DNA of 64,000 nt from Armatimonadota bacterium (GCA_026003195.1 BPGU01000001.1:124001-188000), one strand, 5' to 3'. Counted from the first letter of the stretch, positions 17,899 through 28,576 are shown. Numbers and translations are program-made. Notes: generated by a model from the letters alone, not told the origin.

Positions 17899-18699
17899 TT
17901 ACGGCCAGGTGCCTTCTGTGCCGCCAGGGCAAGTCACGTCAATGCCTGTGTGATACGGCAGGATATCATGCCAGTTGCCGGAAAAGCGCGCTCCGTATGT
18001 TGCCGTTCCATGTTCCCAGCAACGATGCCCAGGCAATATGTGGTAGCGACGGTTTGCAGGGTCCCCTTTGACCGCCTTGACATGACCGTCTGCAAAGCAG
18101 ACGTTGCTCATACTGTTGTGGCGATAGGCGAATTCGTTGGTGCCGTCACCGACTGAGCACCAGTTCCACTCACCGCCTTGCGTGTTGCAGTTGTCGCGCT
18201 CAAACACCATCACGGTCAGAGCGGGATACTGCGCCTTCGCCAGAGGTACGGAATACTGGCAGCCAAAGATGGGGTTGCCCCGCAAGGTATTGACACATTC
18301 ATCATAACCGCAGAACCAGCACCAGCCCAGGTAGCCTGGCATGGTATATGAGCGCTTCACTGTGCCCCAGCGTGAGGTCACCGTGGGAGAGTACTGGTCG
18401 CTGGGACAGGTCAGTATCGCCAGGTTCTTCATATAGGGCTGAATCAGGCGATCCCAGGTCATGGTATCATCCCACCGATCGCTCCCGCCCAGTCCAACCA
18501 TCGGCGGACAAAACTGCTCATCGTAATCCTGCTGGTACATCAACATCGCTGTGCCGATGTTCTTCATATTAGACACACAGCTGGACTGACGTGCCTTCTC
18601 TCGAGCCTGGGCAAACACAGGGAACAGGATAGCTGCCAGTATCGCGATAATCGCGATAACCACCAGCAGCTCAATCAGAGTAAATCCGTTTCGCTTCAT
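17899..18699 (-). CDS. Prepilin-like protein with H-X9-DG C-terminus (cassette 2)
   Basis: A 266-residue protein. [17 protein letters not shown] is a class III prepilin signal and [16 protein letters not shown] follows. [12 protein letters not shown] opens the globular domain, and [16 protein letters not shown] is the H-X9-DG motif. AAGGAGGGAG lies upstream of this ATG; longer in-frame starts are rejected. Eight or more cysteines (for example [10 protein letters not shown]) suggest disulfides in the exported form. It is a paralogue of the cassette 1 protein in the same gene order behind a lacI gene. Confidence 0.85.
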   Translation of the reverse strand: MKRNGFTLIELLVVIAIIAILAAILFPVFAQAREKARQSSCVSNMKNIGTAMLMYQQDYDEQFCPPMVGLGGSDRWDDTMTWDRLIQPYMKNLAILTCPSDQYSPTVTSRWGTVKRSYTMPGYLGWCWFCGYDECVNTLRGNPIFGCQYSVPLAKAQYPALTVMVFERDNCNTQGGEWNWCSVGDGTNEFAYRHNSMSNVCFADGHVKAVKGDPANRRYHILPGHRCWEHGTATYGARFSGNWHDILPYHTGIDVTCPGGTEGTWP

Positions 18700-18819
18700 T
18701 GTTCTTTTCTCCCTCCTTCTGTGATTTTGATTAGTTACAGAGTAGTGTTCATTCACAACACCCCTGCGCTGAGTAGTGAGTTTGCTCCACCCTTCTCTCC
18801 TGTACATCACCTCCCTCGC

Positions 18820-19797
18820 TTATTGTTGTGACGAAGCACGCACCACCAGATGCGGCTTCAGTATCGCTCGCTGTATGGGCAGTGCTGGTTGTTGAAGGCG
18901 TCTCTGCAGGAATAACCACGCCAGCTGGCACATTTCCTCCAGCGGTTGCACAATCGTACTCAACGGAGTCTCCAGAAACTCCGCCTCTTCGATGCCGTCA
19001 CACCCCACCAGCGCAACATCGTCAGGCACGCGAATCCCCATATCACGAAGGCATTTGTAGCACGCCATCGCCATCTGGTCGTTGTGGCAGAATATGGCAT
19101 CGGGCACCTTGTGGTGCTGCAGGTATTGCTTTACCCCGTTGTACGTCTCCCACCGCGACTGGTCAACGGCAAAGATAACCTCTACGGGAAGTCCCATTTG
19201 CTCCATGACAAAACGGTAGGCTTCACCACGAGGTTCACCGTCATGGTATGAAGAGGTATTTACCAGATATGCTATCCGCCTGCGTCCCGTATTCAGAAGA
19301 TGTCGTAGTGCCTCGCTTGCACCAGCGAACAAATCGATACCTACATGGTCACAATCTGTAACATAGTAGCTCCCCATGCTTACCAACGGCATGCTGCACG
19401 GGGTTTGAAGGAAAGATCTGATGCAGTCCACACATTCATGCGCTATGATTCCATCTACCTGTCCGTCAGCAGGGTATGTAGAGGCATCCAGGTAGTCCAC
19501 AGGAGCGATGAGGCAGTAGTAGCTGTCACGGTAAAGGATTTTCTGCATCAGGTGCGCTACATGGGCGTGAAAGCTGGTGCACAGTGAGTACATCCACAGG
19601 GCTATCGTTTGTGTGCGTCCGGTCACCAGAGCCCGCGCAGCATAGTGCGGGCGATAGCCCATCTCACGTGCCGCATCCAGTACGCGCTGGCGCGTCGTCT
19701 CGGAAATGAAGCTTTCGCCCCGACCGTTTAGCACCCTCGACACGGTAGACGGTGAGATGCCCAGATGCTTTGCTATCTGTTTAGCTGTAACACGCAT
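18820..19797 (-). CDS. LacI-family transcriptional regulator (cassette 2)
   Basis: A 325-residue regulator: helix-turn-helix VTAKQIAKHLGISPSTVSRVLNG, hinge GYRPHYAARALVTGRTQTIAL, then an effector-binding fold (VDGIIAHE, GRRRIAYLVNTSSY, DAIFCHNDQMAMACYKCL, DVALVGCDGIEEAEF). It shows low similarity to the first LacI protein outside the helix-turn-helix. The gene is followed by the prepilin-like and small membrane protein genes. Two tandem operator-like sites lie between its promoter and start. Confidence 0.93.
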   Translation of the reverse strand: MRVTAKQIAKHLGISPSTVSRVLNGRGESFISETTRQRVLDAAREMGYRPHYAARALVTGRTQTIALWMYSLCTSFHAHVAHLMQKILYRDSYYCLIAPVDYLDASTYPADGQVDGIIAHECVDCIRSFLQTPCSMPLVSMGSYYVTDCDHVGIDLFAGASEALRHLLNTGRRRIAYLVNTSSYHDGEPRGEAYRFVMEQMGLPVEVIFAVDQSRWETYNGVKQYLQHHKVPDAIFCHNDQMAMACYKCLRDMGIRVPDDVALVGCDGIEEAEFLETPLSTIVQPLEEMCQLAWLFLQRRLQQPALPIQRAILKPHLVVRASSQQ

Positions 19798-19810
19798 GGT
19801 GACACAGCGC

Positions 19811-19878
19811 GCAAACGATTGACTGCAAACGATTGCCTAACCCATACTCATCATAACACACGCTCTGCACAATGTCAA
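19811..19878 (-). promoter_or_regulatory. Promoter and tandem operators of lacI cassette 2
   Basis: On the minus strand TTGACA (19873-19878) and TATGAT (19850-19855) have a 17-base spacer. Two copies of GCAAACGATTG (19811-19821 and 19825-19835, the second extended to GCAAACGATTGC) lie downstream of the expected start site, 14 bases apart. Each is a near palindrome with a central CG, the usual form of LacI-family operators. Autorepression is the likely outcome. Confidence 0.75.
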
Positions 19879-19920
19879 TAGGGAAAGCGGAGAAAGCGCA
19901 GCGCTCAGAGGAAAGGAAAT

Positions 19921-19947
19921 CCCCTCTCCCACAGCGTGGGAGAGGGG
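19921..19947. repeat. Type A hairpin repeat, possible terminator
   Basis: A perfect 12-base stem (CCCCTCTCCCAC with GTGGGAGAGGGG, loop AGC) lying 14 bases after the stop of the second Gfo/Idh/MocA gene. No U-tract follows on the minus strand, so termination would be weak or factor-dependent. Confidence 0.7.
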
Positions 19948-19960
19948 ACAAGGGTGAGAT

Positions 19961-21232
19961 CTACACCAGTGGTGTTTTGCCCGGCATGGCTACTTCATCC
20001 ACCGGCATGTTACCGAAGGCGGTGACGTTGCGCACCAGATTCAACTTGGACTCCTTCAGCACGAAGTCCCACGTGACCTCCTGCCCGGTATACGCTGCCA
20101 TGCGTCCCATGATGGCGGTCAGCGTGCTTTCGGCAACCTGCACGCCCTCGTTGATGGGTTTGCCCGCGCGCACGCTGGCTATCAGGTCGGCGTGCTCCTG
20201 CACGTAGGGATTGACACGTCCTTCCCAGCGCCAGTTCTCCTTGCCACGCAGCCAGAAAGTGTCGAATCCCTCCAGCTTCGCCTGACCCTCTGTGCCGATA
20301 ACTTGATTGGTCACCCGGTTCAGGCAGCCATCCATCTGGCGGCACATAGCGGTGACCCGTGCGCCGTTGGGATAGACGTATTCGATGGCGAAGTGGTCGT
20401 AGATGTGACCGTACGCAGGATCGGTACGTACCTGCCTGCCGCCCATACCAATACACCGCTCCGGCGGCGAGCCCATCACCCAGTTCATCACGTCGATGTT
20501 GTGCACGAACTGTTCCACGATGTGGTCGCCGGAGAGCCAGGTGAAGTACAGCCAGTTGCGGATTTGCCACTCGATGTCACTCATGTTCGGCTGGCGATCC
20601 CACTTCCACAGTGCGCCGGTCAGATAGTAGGCGTACGCCGCCACCACCTTGCCAATAGAGCCACTCTGAATGCGCCGGATGGTCTCGATGTAGCCCTGAT
20701 GGTGGCGATACTGCGTACCGGCAACCACGCCCAGCCCTTTCTGCTCCGCCAGTTTGGCGGTTTCGATCACCATACGCACGCCGGTGGGACACACTGCGAC
20801 GGGCTTCTCCATAAAGACATGCTTGCCAGCCTCTACCGCCGCCTGAAAGTGTATCGGGCGAAAGCCGGGCGGAGTAGTGAGAAGCACATAGTCTACCCCA
20901 CTGTCCATCACTCGCTTGTAGGCATCAAAACCTACGAAACAGCGGTCGTCGGTCACCTTCATCCTGTCGCCCAGGTTCGCCAGCGATTTGCGGCAGTTGT
21001 CCAGCCTGTCCTGAAAGAGGTCGCCCAGCGCCCAGATTTCCACCCCTTCGGCAGCGTTCGCCGCATCACGCGCTGCGCCGGTACCGCGTCCACCACATCC
21101 AATCAGTCCTACACGGATACGGTCACTGCCCTGCGCCCAGGCGTAGTTCCAGCCTAACGCGCTGGCGGTAATCACAGCAGCTCCGGTAGTTTTCAAAAAC
21201 TGCCTTCGAGACAGGTTTCGCTTCTGCTGCAT
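19961..21232 (-). CDS. Tat-exported Gfo/Idh/MocA family oxidoreductase (copy 2)
   Basis: A 423-residue protein with twin-arginine signal LSRRQFLKTTGAAVITASAL and Rossmann motif IRVGLIGCGGRGTGAA. It shares GWNYAWAQGSDRIRVG, MEKPVAVCPTGVRMV and the catalytic-region GDHIVEQFVHNIDVMNW with copy 1. GGAGGTG lies 8 bases before the ATG. The two copies flank the second lacI cassette, which suggests duplication followed by insertion or rearrangement. Its substrate is expected to be a sugar or cyclitol in the periplasmic space; which one cannot be told. Confidence 0.9.
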   Translation of the reverse strand: MQQKRNLSRRQFLKTTGAAVITASALGWNYAWAQGSDRIRVGLIGCGGRGTGAARDAANAAEGVEIWALGDLFQDRLDNCRKSLANLGDRMKVTDDRCFVGFDAYKRVMDSGVDYVLLTTPPGFRPIHFQAAVEAGKHVFMEKPVAVCPTGVRMVIETAKLAEQKGLGVVAGTQYRHHQGYIETIRRIQSGSIGKVVAAYAYYLTGALWKWDRQPNMSDIEWQIRNWLYFTWLSGDHIVEQFVHNIDVMNWVMGSPPERCIGMGGRQVRTDPAYGHIYDHFAIEYVYPNGARVTAMCRQMDGCLNRVTNQVIGTEGQAKLEGFDTFWLRGKENWRWEGRVNPYVQEHADLIASVRAGKPINEGVQVAESTLTAIMGRMAAYTGQEVTWDFVLKESKLNLVRNVTAFGNMPVDEVAMPGKTPLV

Positions 21233-21337
21233 CGTCCCACACCTCCTTTTCTATCTTCCCACGTTCATCTCGGTTTTCCTTTGCAGGGTTTGCGGAATCT
21301 TTGGCGAAGACAAAACAACACGGAGGTGAAAGACACC

Positions 21338-22510
21338 ATGCGCAAATGTCTATGGATAACCCTCTTCGTCATGACTGCGCTGGCAGGGTGCTTCGCGCAG
21401 CCGAAACCCATCTCACAGGTACATCTGTCCTGGAGCGAAGACCCGCAGACCACCATGAGCATCACCTGGCAGAGCGCGGAGCCGCTGCCTCGCCCGATGG
21501 TGCAATACGGTGAGGGAAACACGCTGTCGCAAACGGCGGTAGCCAGGCGCGTCCGCTACGCTCAGGAGACGGCACCGCTATACCAGGTGACCCTGCGCCA
21601 CCTCAAGCCGGACACTACCTACTCCTACCGCGTGGGCGATGCGAACAAAGGGTGGAGTGAGGTGCGCTCGTTTCGCACTGCACCCGCCAAACCACCCGCC
21701 CGGTTCGTCTTCACCGCCTTTGCCGACCACGGCGTGACCCCTGCTGCAGAGCAAAACGTGCGTCGCGTGCTCGCGGGCGGAAAACCAGCGTTTCATATCA
21801 TCATGGGTGACCTCTCCTACGCCAACGGTAACCAGCCGATATGGGACCGGTGGTTCGAACTCATCGAGCCGCTGGCTTCGCAGGTGCCGGCGATGGCGTG
21901 CCCGGGCAACCATGAAGACGAGCGGGACATCCGTTTTGCTACCTATCTCGCCCGCTTCGCTCTACCGGGCAAAGAGCTCTACTATCGCTTCGATTACGGC
22001 AGCACGCGCTTCATCCTGTTCAACTCGCAGGATTTTCGCGATGCGGAGCAGCTACGCTGGTTCGAGCGGGAGCTGCGTGAGGCACGCCGTGACCCGAAAG
22101 TGCAGTGGGTGATCGTGTGCATGCACCATCCGCTGTACAGCTCCACCGTGCGTCGCCTGAATGATACCCCCCGCATCGAAGTGCTCCAGCCCCTGTTCGA
22201 CAAATACCGCCCCGACCTGGTGCTGCTGGGGCACCACCATAACTACGAACGCACCTATCCCTTGCTGGCGATGAAGGCACAAAGCCGGCATCCCAACCGC
22301 TATGCCCGAGGGCAAGGCGTGATTTACGTGACCAGCGGGGGCGGAGGTAAATCGCTTTACGACCAGACGCCGGAACAGCCCGCTTTCACTGCGAAGCGGG
22401 AGAGAGTCTACCAGTATCTGCGCATTACCGTGTCCGACAGGTCCTTGCTAGTGGAATGCCGTCGCACGGAGGATGACAGCCTGCTGGACCGCTTTGAGAT
22501 TGTACGGTAA
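21338..22510 (+). CDS. Purple acid phosphatase-like metallophosphoesterase, exported
   Basis: A 390-residue protein. MRKCLWITLFVMTALAGC looks like a lipoprotein signal (LAGC box). Residues about 25-120 form the fibronectin-III-like N-terminal domain of purple acid phosphatases (VHLSWSEDPQTTMSITW, YSYRVGD). The metal-binding motifs follow in order: FTAFADHG (replacing the usual GDxG), MGDLSYANGN, GNHEDE, MHHPLYSS and GHHHNYERTYP. It would hydrolyse phosphate esters outside the cell. GGAGGTGA precedes this ATG. A PhoB/PhoR-like pair lies elsewhere in the window, but no Pho box was identified here. Confidence 0.9.
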   Translation: MRKCLWITLFVMTALAGCFAQPKPISQVHLSWSEDPQTTMSITWQSAEPLPRPMVQYGEGNTLSQTAVARRVRYAQETAPLYQVTLRHLKPDTTYSYRVGDANKGWSEVRSFRTAPAKPPARFVFTAFADHGVTPAAEQNVRRVLAGGKPAFHIIMGDLSYANGNQPIWDRWFELIEPLASQVPAMACPGNHEDERDIRFATYLARFALPGKELYYRFDYGSTRFILFNSQDFRDAEQLRWFERELREARRDPKVQWVIVCMHHPLYSSTVRRLNDTPRIEVLQPLFDKYRPDLVLLGHHHNYERTYPLLAMKAQSRHPNRYARGQGVIYVTSGGGGKSLYDQTPEQPAFTAKRERVYQYLRITVSDRSLLVECRRTEDDSLLDRFEIVR

Positions 22511-22758
22511 GCAGTGCTGAACCACCCGCCGGCTGCATGAGGAGGAAGGGGCGCATTCACGGGCATCTGGTGAGCCGAACGTGAAACCTCCGGCGGATAC
22601 CCTCGTGCCATTCGCGCCGTCTCTTTCCTGGTGCCGAACAGTTCTTGTGTCCTCCTTCGCGGCGCGCGAGGGGGGTATTGCCTGTGCAGGTGAAACCGTG
22701 TACCCTTCTCCGCCGTCTGAGTAGGTGGGGAATGAGAAGCCGGTATCTATCCGTATGC

Positions 22759-22764
22759 TATAAT
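22759..22764 (+). promoter_or_regulatory. Candidate -10 box of the M48 protease gene
   Basis: TATAAT lies 29 bases upstream of the ATG; the -35 region is not recognisable. The remaining 250 bases between the phosphatase gene and this box show no gene. Confidence 0.35.
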
Positions 22765-22793
22765 GGAAAAGAGTTGCAGTGAGGTTACTCTCT

Positions 22794-23972
22794 ATGAACA
22801 GAAAGTATGGGCAGATATATTTCGTGATGGTGCTCGTGGTCAGCCTGGTGCTGAGCGGGCTGGCAACAGGTGTGTTCGCGCAGCCCAAGCCGGAGGAAGA
22901 CCCCGAGGTGCGTATGGGCAGGGAGGCGGCACAGGAGATAGAACGCACCCTGCGCCTGGTCACCGATCCGGTGCTGGTGGAACGGGTGAACCGCATCGGG
23001 CAAGAGATTGCCGCCGTCGCTAATGCCTCCGAGATTGCCATCACCTGGGGCATCAACAAAAAATCGCAGTTTCAGTATACGTTTAAAGTGGTAGAGGATA
23101 AGGATGTCAACGCCTTCTCGCTTCCGGGTGGCTTTATCTATGTGAACAAGGGTCTGTTGGACTACGTGCAGTCCGACCATGAGCTGGCAGCAGTGCTGGC
23201 GCACGAGATCGCGCACGCCGCACACCATCATCTGCTGCGCCTGGGGCAGGAGAACGAAAAGATTAATCGTCGGGTGACCCTGCCGACCCTGCTCGTGATG
23301 GTTCTCTCCGGCGCACCGGCACGGGATTTGAGCAATGTGATGATGGGAGTACAGCTGTATCAAATCGCCAAACTCAACGGTTACACGCAGGAAGCGGAGC
23401 TGGATGCCGACCGCGCTGCCATCCTGTACCTGATGCAGACGAAGTACAATCCCGTCGGGATGCTCACCTTCATGGAGCGATTGGCGCGGGATGAGTCCCG
23501 ACGACCGGAGAGGCAGTTAGGCATCTTCCGCACGCACCCTCCCTCGCGAGAACGTGCACAGGCGATGCTGAATCTCTTCAGCGAACTGAACATCCCGGTG
23601 AACCGCAGGGCGGTAGCGCGTATTCTCCCGGTGGAACTGCGTGAGAAGAACATGCAGGACCGCAATCTCACGGAGGTCTATCTGGACAGTGTGCCGGTGT
23701 TCGCCCCTGCGGATAGCAACGGCAGAAGCTCCGCCGAGCGCGCACGCCAGATTGGAGAGCGACTGGACAGCCTGTTAAACGACGGCATCCAGATGTACGA
23801 TATCCGCTTGTCCAGCGACAAGCGCACCGTCGTGGCGCGGAATAACCCGATACTCACTATCGAGCCAGAGGATGCCGCCCTGTACGGCAAGAGTGTGCAG
23901 GAGCTGGCGGAACAGGTGTCTAATGCCATCAAACGCGCCCTCTGGAACGAGCTGATCCAGCGCGCCTACTGA
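22794..23972 (+). CDS. M48 family zinc metalloprotease, BepA-like
   Basis: A 392-residue protein with a signal peptide (MVLVVSLVLSGLATGVFAQ) and the peptidase M48 core: NAFSLPGGFIYVNKGLL, the zinc motif HEIAH (in AAVLAHEIAHAAHHH) and the third ligand in EAELDADRAAI. THPPSRERAQAML is typical of the periplasmic BepA/YfgC and LoiP group that oversees outer-membrane and envelope protein quality. The C-terminal 120 residues lack tetratricopeptide repeats and are not recognised. The ATG with AGTGAGG upstream is preferred over a GTG five codons earlier. Confidence 0.9.
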   Translation: MNRKYGQIYFVMVLVVSLVLSGLATGVFAQPKPEEDPEVRMGREAAQEIERTLRLVTDPVLVERVNRIGQEIAAVANASEIAITWGINKKSQFQYTFKVVEDKDVNAFSLPGGFIYVNKGLLDYVQSDHELAAVLAHEIAHAAHHHLLRLGQENEKINRRVTLPTLLVMVLSGAPARDLSNVMMGVQLYQIAKLNGYTQEAELDADRAAILYLMQTKYNPVGMLTFMERLARDESRRPERQLGIFRTHPPSRERAQAMLNLFSELNIPVNRRAVARILPVELREKNMQDRNLTEVYLDSVPVFAPADSNGRSSAERARQIGERLDSLLNDGIQMYDIRLSSDKRTVVARNNPILTIEPEDAALYGKSVQELAEQVSNAIKRALWNELIQRAY

Positions 23973-25222
23973 AGCTCCTGAATGAAAATGTTGCGAAACT
24001 CCACCAGGCTGCGATGGTTCTGCAAGCCGATGTAGCCCCAGTTGGGACGACGGTAAAGCAGATGGGTGCGGGGCAAGTTGGCACTCAGCGCAGGGTCATC
24101 CAGGTGGATGTCGTGTACCAGATGACCGTTCCACACCACCCGCAGATGTCTGTCTTTTAGCGTGATCTCCACCTGATTCCACTCGCCGGCGGGCTTCGCC
24201 GGGTTGAGGCGCGGCGTCACCACACTGTATACTGCTGAGGTGCAGGTATTGCTGGGCGGACTGCTTCCGTCATCCTGAATCTGCAGCTCCATGCCCAGCC
24301 GGGAGCTTCTGCCGTAGTGCGGGGCGCGCAGGAAGATGCCGCTGTTCCCACCGGGCGAGATGCGGTACTCCAGCCTTAGGATGAAATTGCGGTACATGCG
24401 GTTGGAGCGCAGCCAGCCCGTGCTCTCGCTCAATCCGGTGCATACAATCACCCCATCCTGCGCGTACCAGCAGGGCGGACCGACCTCTCCCCAGCCCTCC
24501 AGATTGAATCCGTTGAACAGCGAGATGAATCCCTTCGGCGGGCGCGGGGTGCGCGGCTGAGGTGGCTTGCGTCCGGCGCACCAGTACACCGCATTCACGA
24601 CCAGCTTCTGGAAAGCGGGATGATTCCACGCGGAAGGGGCATGTCCCAAAGTGGTAACGAATATTCTCCCTTTCTCTGTCTGCTGTATCCATGCCAGCGG
24701 CTGCCCGTTTCTGTGGCGAGCGACCACCTGTGCTCCAGCAGGCAGATTGCCTTCGCTCTGCAGGGGGGCATCGGTTATCTGGAAGGAAGGCACCTCCTGT
24801 GTGAGGAGATGGCGGGGGGGCATGATTTCTACCACCACGTTGCCTGTTGTCCCTTCCGTGGCGGGCACAGGACTGGTATGCAGATAAACCACTCCGCCGC
24901 CACGCTGGAGGAACTGCTGCAAAGCCTGTTGTTGCTCCACGCCGAGCGGTACTCCGGGCGCAAAAAGCACCAGAACGTCGACGCTCTGCAATCCTTGCGG
25001 AGACAGGACGTTGCTGTCCTTGTGAAGGGTGAACTGTATTTCGTCATAACGCTTCAGCAACCACGAGAGTGTGGACGAGATCGCTCCCCCGTCATGTCCC
25101 TCGCCCATGACGACGAGCAAAGCACGTAGCGGTTTGGCAGATGATACGGTAGTGCACGTTCCGAAGCACACGAAAATCGCCATCAGGAACAATGTCGGCA
25201 TCAGTCTCCTGGTGCAACGCAT
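23966..25222 (-). CDS. Secreted ThuA-like and DUF1080 (3-keto-disaccharide hydrolase) fusion
   Basis: A 418-residue protein. After a signal peptide (MPTLFLMAIFVCFGTCTTVSSA) comes a ThuA-like glutamine-amidotransferase fold (LRALLVVMGEGHDGG, LVLFAPGVPLGVEQQQALQQFLQRGGGVVYLH). The C-terminal 190 residues are a DUF1080/LamG-like lectin fold (GFISLFNGFNLEGW, NFILRLEYRISPGGNSGIFLRAP, GEWNQVEITLKDRHLRVVWNG). DUF1080 proteins are known as 3-keto-disaccharide hydrolases, partners of Gfo/Idh/MocA enzymes, two of which lie nearby. The ATG after GAGGTGA is preferred over an earlier GTG. It overlaps the M48 gene tail to tail by 7 bases. Confidence 0.85.
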   Translation of the reverse strand: MRCTRRLMPTLFLMAIFVCFGTCTTVSSAKPLRALLVVMGEGHDGGAISSTLSWLLKRYDEIQFTLHKDSNVLSPQGLQSVDVLVLFAPGVPLGVEQQQALQQFLQRGGGVVYLHTSPVPATEGTTGNVVVEIMPPRHLLTQEVPSFQITDAPLQSEGNLPAGAQVVARHRNGQPLAWIQQTEKGRIFVTTLGHAPSAWNHPAFQKLVVNAVYWCAGRKPPQPRTPRPPKGFISLFNGFNLEGWGEVGPPCWYAQDGVIVCTGLSESTGWLRSNRMYRNFILRLEYRISPGGNSGIFLRAPHYGRSSRLGMELQIQDDGSSPPSNTCTSAVYSVVTPRLNPAKPAGEWNQVEITLKDRHLRVVWNGHLVHDIHLDDPALSANLPRTHLLYRRPNWGYIGLQNHRSLVEFRNIFIQELQ

Positions 25223-25294
25223 CTCCTTCACCTCTGCCAGAAGATATTCGCCGTATGCACGGTTCTTCCTGCAGGGAGCAAGCGACGCAGCCCC

Positions 25295-25323
25295 TTGACA
25301 TTGCGCGAAAAATGCGGTATCTA
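25295..25323 (+). promoter_or_regulatory. groESL promoter
   Basis: TTGACA and TATCTA separated by 17 bases, immediately upstream of the CIRCE operator, as expected of a housekeeping-sigma heat-shock promoter. Confidence 0.85.
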
Positions 25324-25327
25324 AAAA

Positions 25328-25354
25328 TTAGCACTCGAAGAGTTCGAGTGCTAA
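25328..25354 (+). promoter_or_regulatory. CIRCE operator
   Basis: A perfect CIRCE element TTAGCACTC-N9-GAGTGCTAA. It is the binding site of the HrcA repressor; hrcA is not in the window and must lie elsewhere. Confidence 0.97.
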
Positions 25355-25379
25355 TTTGCCGTGAGAGGAGGTGCATGCA

Positions 25380-25667
25380 GTGCTCAGACCGATTGGCGAT
25401 AAGGTGGTTGTGGAGGTGTTTGAAGAGGAAGAGAAGACCGCTGGCGGCATCTTCCTGCCCGATACCGCCAAGAAGAAGCCGCAGGAAGGACGTGTGGTGG
25501 CGGTGGGGCCCGGTCGTGTGTTGCAGGATGGCACCCGTGCACCGATGTCGGTGAAGGTGGGTGACCGCGTGATATTCTCCAAGTATGGTGGCAACGAAGT
25601 AGAAGTGGACGGCAAAGAGTACACCATTCTGGATGAAGACCAGATTTACGCTATCCGCGAAGGCTAA
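25380..25667 (+). CDS. groES: Co-chaperonin GroES
   Basis: A 95-residue co-chaperonin capping the GroEL cavity. [34 protein letters not shown] holds the mobile loop, and [21 protein letters not shown] the barrel. The GTG chosen has AGGAGGTG 7-8 bases upstream and gives the standard MLRPIGD start; a GTG three codons earlier overlaps that site and is rejected. It is followed by groEL 28 bases later. Confidence 0.97.
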   Translation: MLRPIGDKVVVEVFEEEEKTAGGIFLPDTAKKKPQEGRVVAVGPGRVLQDGTRAPMSVKVGDRVIFSKYGGNEVEVDGKEYTILDEDQIYAIREG

Positions 25668-25692
25668 ATCTCAACGGAGAGGAGGTGTGTGA

Positions 25693-27312
<1,620 letters not shown>

Positions 27313-27321
27313 TTTCCCTCA

Positions 27322-27345
27322 TGCCCCCGCCTGCCGGCGGGGGCA
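27322..27345. terminator. Hairpin between groEL and the convergent symporter gene
   Basis: TGCCCCCGCC pairs with GGCGGGGGCA. No clear U-tract follows on either strand. The position between two convergent genes suggests a bidirectional stop. Confidence 0.6.
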
Positions 27346-27352
27346 CACCGTC

Positions 27353-28576
27353 TTATCCCCTTGCACTCCACCGAGTCATAATCACTGTTCCTGCGATGTC
27401 TCCCTCTACATTGACCATGGTGCGAAACATGTCTAGCACCCGGTCCACCGCCAGAATTAGCCCGATACCCTCTATCGGCAAGTGGACTGCCTGCAGCACG
27501 ATGACCATCGTAAACAGTCCTGCGCTGGGGATGCCTGCTGCGCCAATCGCTGCCAGCGTAGCAGTCAAAAGCACAACGATTTGCTGAGTCACGTCCAGGG
27601 AGATACCATACGCCTGTGCGATGAACAGGGCAGCAACCGCTTCGTAAAGGGCTGTGCCATCCATATTCACCGTCGCCCCAATGGGCAAACAGAAGCGGCT
27701 GATGTGCCCTGGCACCTTGAAAGCTTGCTCCACACATCGCATGGTGACAGGAAGAGTGGCTGAACTGGAGCTGGTACTCAGCGCAGTCAACAATGCCGGA
27801 AAAGCTCCTTGAAAGAACTTCCACGGTGGCATTTTCGCCAGCAACCACACCAGCAGAGGCAACACCAGCACGCCGTGTAGGGCCAACCCTCCCAGCACCG
27901 CTCCCATATACTTCACCAGCGGCACGAAGACCTCCCAGCCAGCCTGCCCTACAGAGCGCATGAGCAACAGGGCAACACCTGCGGGTAACACACGCAGCAC
28001 CCACCGCACGATCACCGTCGATAGCTCCAGCACCTCGTCCACAAAAAGGCGCACTGTCCTGCCCCGCTCGCCCAGCAGGTTGAGTGCAATACCTGCCATC
28101 AGACTGAAAGTGATAATCTGGAGCATATCTGTCCTTGCCAGTGCATCGATAGGGTTCGCAGGAATCAGGTTGCGTAGCAGGTCTGCGAAAGTAGGGGGTT
28201 GCCGTGTGCCTATCTCTTCGGGCAGTTCTGTGCCTCGCAACCTCACTCCTACGCCCGGCTGCACGAAATGTACTATCGCCAACCCCAATGCTACTGCCAG
28301 CAGGGTAGTCGTTAGATAATAGATGAGGGTGAGACTGCCCAGTCTGCCCAAATGGCGTGTATCTAGACTGGCTGCTGCACTGATCAACGAGGTCATGACT
28401 AGAGGCACGATAATCATGCGCAGCAGGCGCACGAAGAGGTCTGCCCCTAAAGAGACGGCTCCGAAAAGCGGGAAAGACTCCCCGCCTGCCCAATTCATCC
28501 ACAAGCCTGCGACGACGCCTGCAAGGATGCCTACCAGCACCCAGCGGATAGATACAAACTCTCGATGCGAATCCAA
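27353..28576 (-). CDS. Dicarboxylate/amino acid:cation symporter (DAACS family)
   Basis: A 407-residue transporter with eight membrane helices and two re-entrant loops. The serine-rich hairpin reads ALSTSSSSATLPVTM, the substrate/sodium motif PIGATVNMDGTALYE, and the second hairpin GAAGIPSAGLFTM. The last signature is DRVLDMFRTMVNVEGD. Known members carry glutamate, aspartate or C4-dicarboxylates with protons or sodium; which one applies here is not visible. The TTG start is supported by GGAGG 8-9 bases upstream. Confidence 0.93.
   Translation of the reverse strand: MDSHREFVSIRWVLVGILAGVVAGLWMNWAGGESFPLFGAVSLGADLFVRLLRMIIVPLVMTSLISAAASLDTRHLGRLGSLTLIYYLTTTLLAVALGLAIVHFVQPGVGVRLRGTELPEEIGTRQPPTFADLLRNLIPANPIDALARTDMLQIITFSLMAGIALNLLGERGRTVRLFVDEVLELSTVIVRWVLRVLPAGVALLLMRSVGQAGWEVFVPLVKYMGAVLGGLALHGVLVLPLLVWLLAKMPPWKFFQGAFPALLTALSTSSSSATLPVTMRCVEQAFKVPGHISRFCLPIGATVNMDGTALYEAVAALFIAQAYGISLDVTQQIVVLLTATLAAIGAAGIPSAGLFTMVIVLQAVHLPIEGIGLILAVDRVLDMFRTMVNVEGDIAGTVIMTRWSARG

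Noticed and set aside
22511-22758. Type B repeat in the gap before the M48 protease gene
   Set aside because: Short matches such as GTGAGCC and CCGGCGG occur, but the arms do not align over more than about 8 bases.
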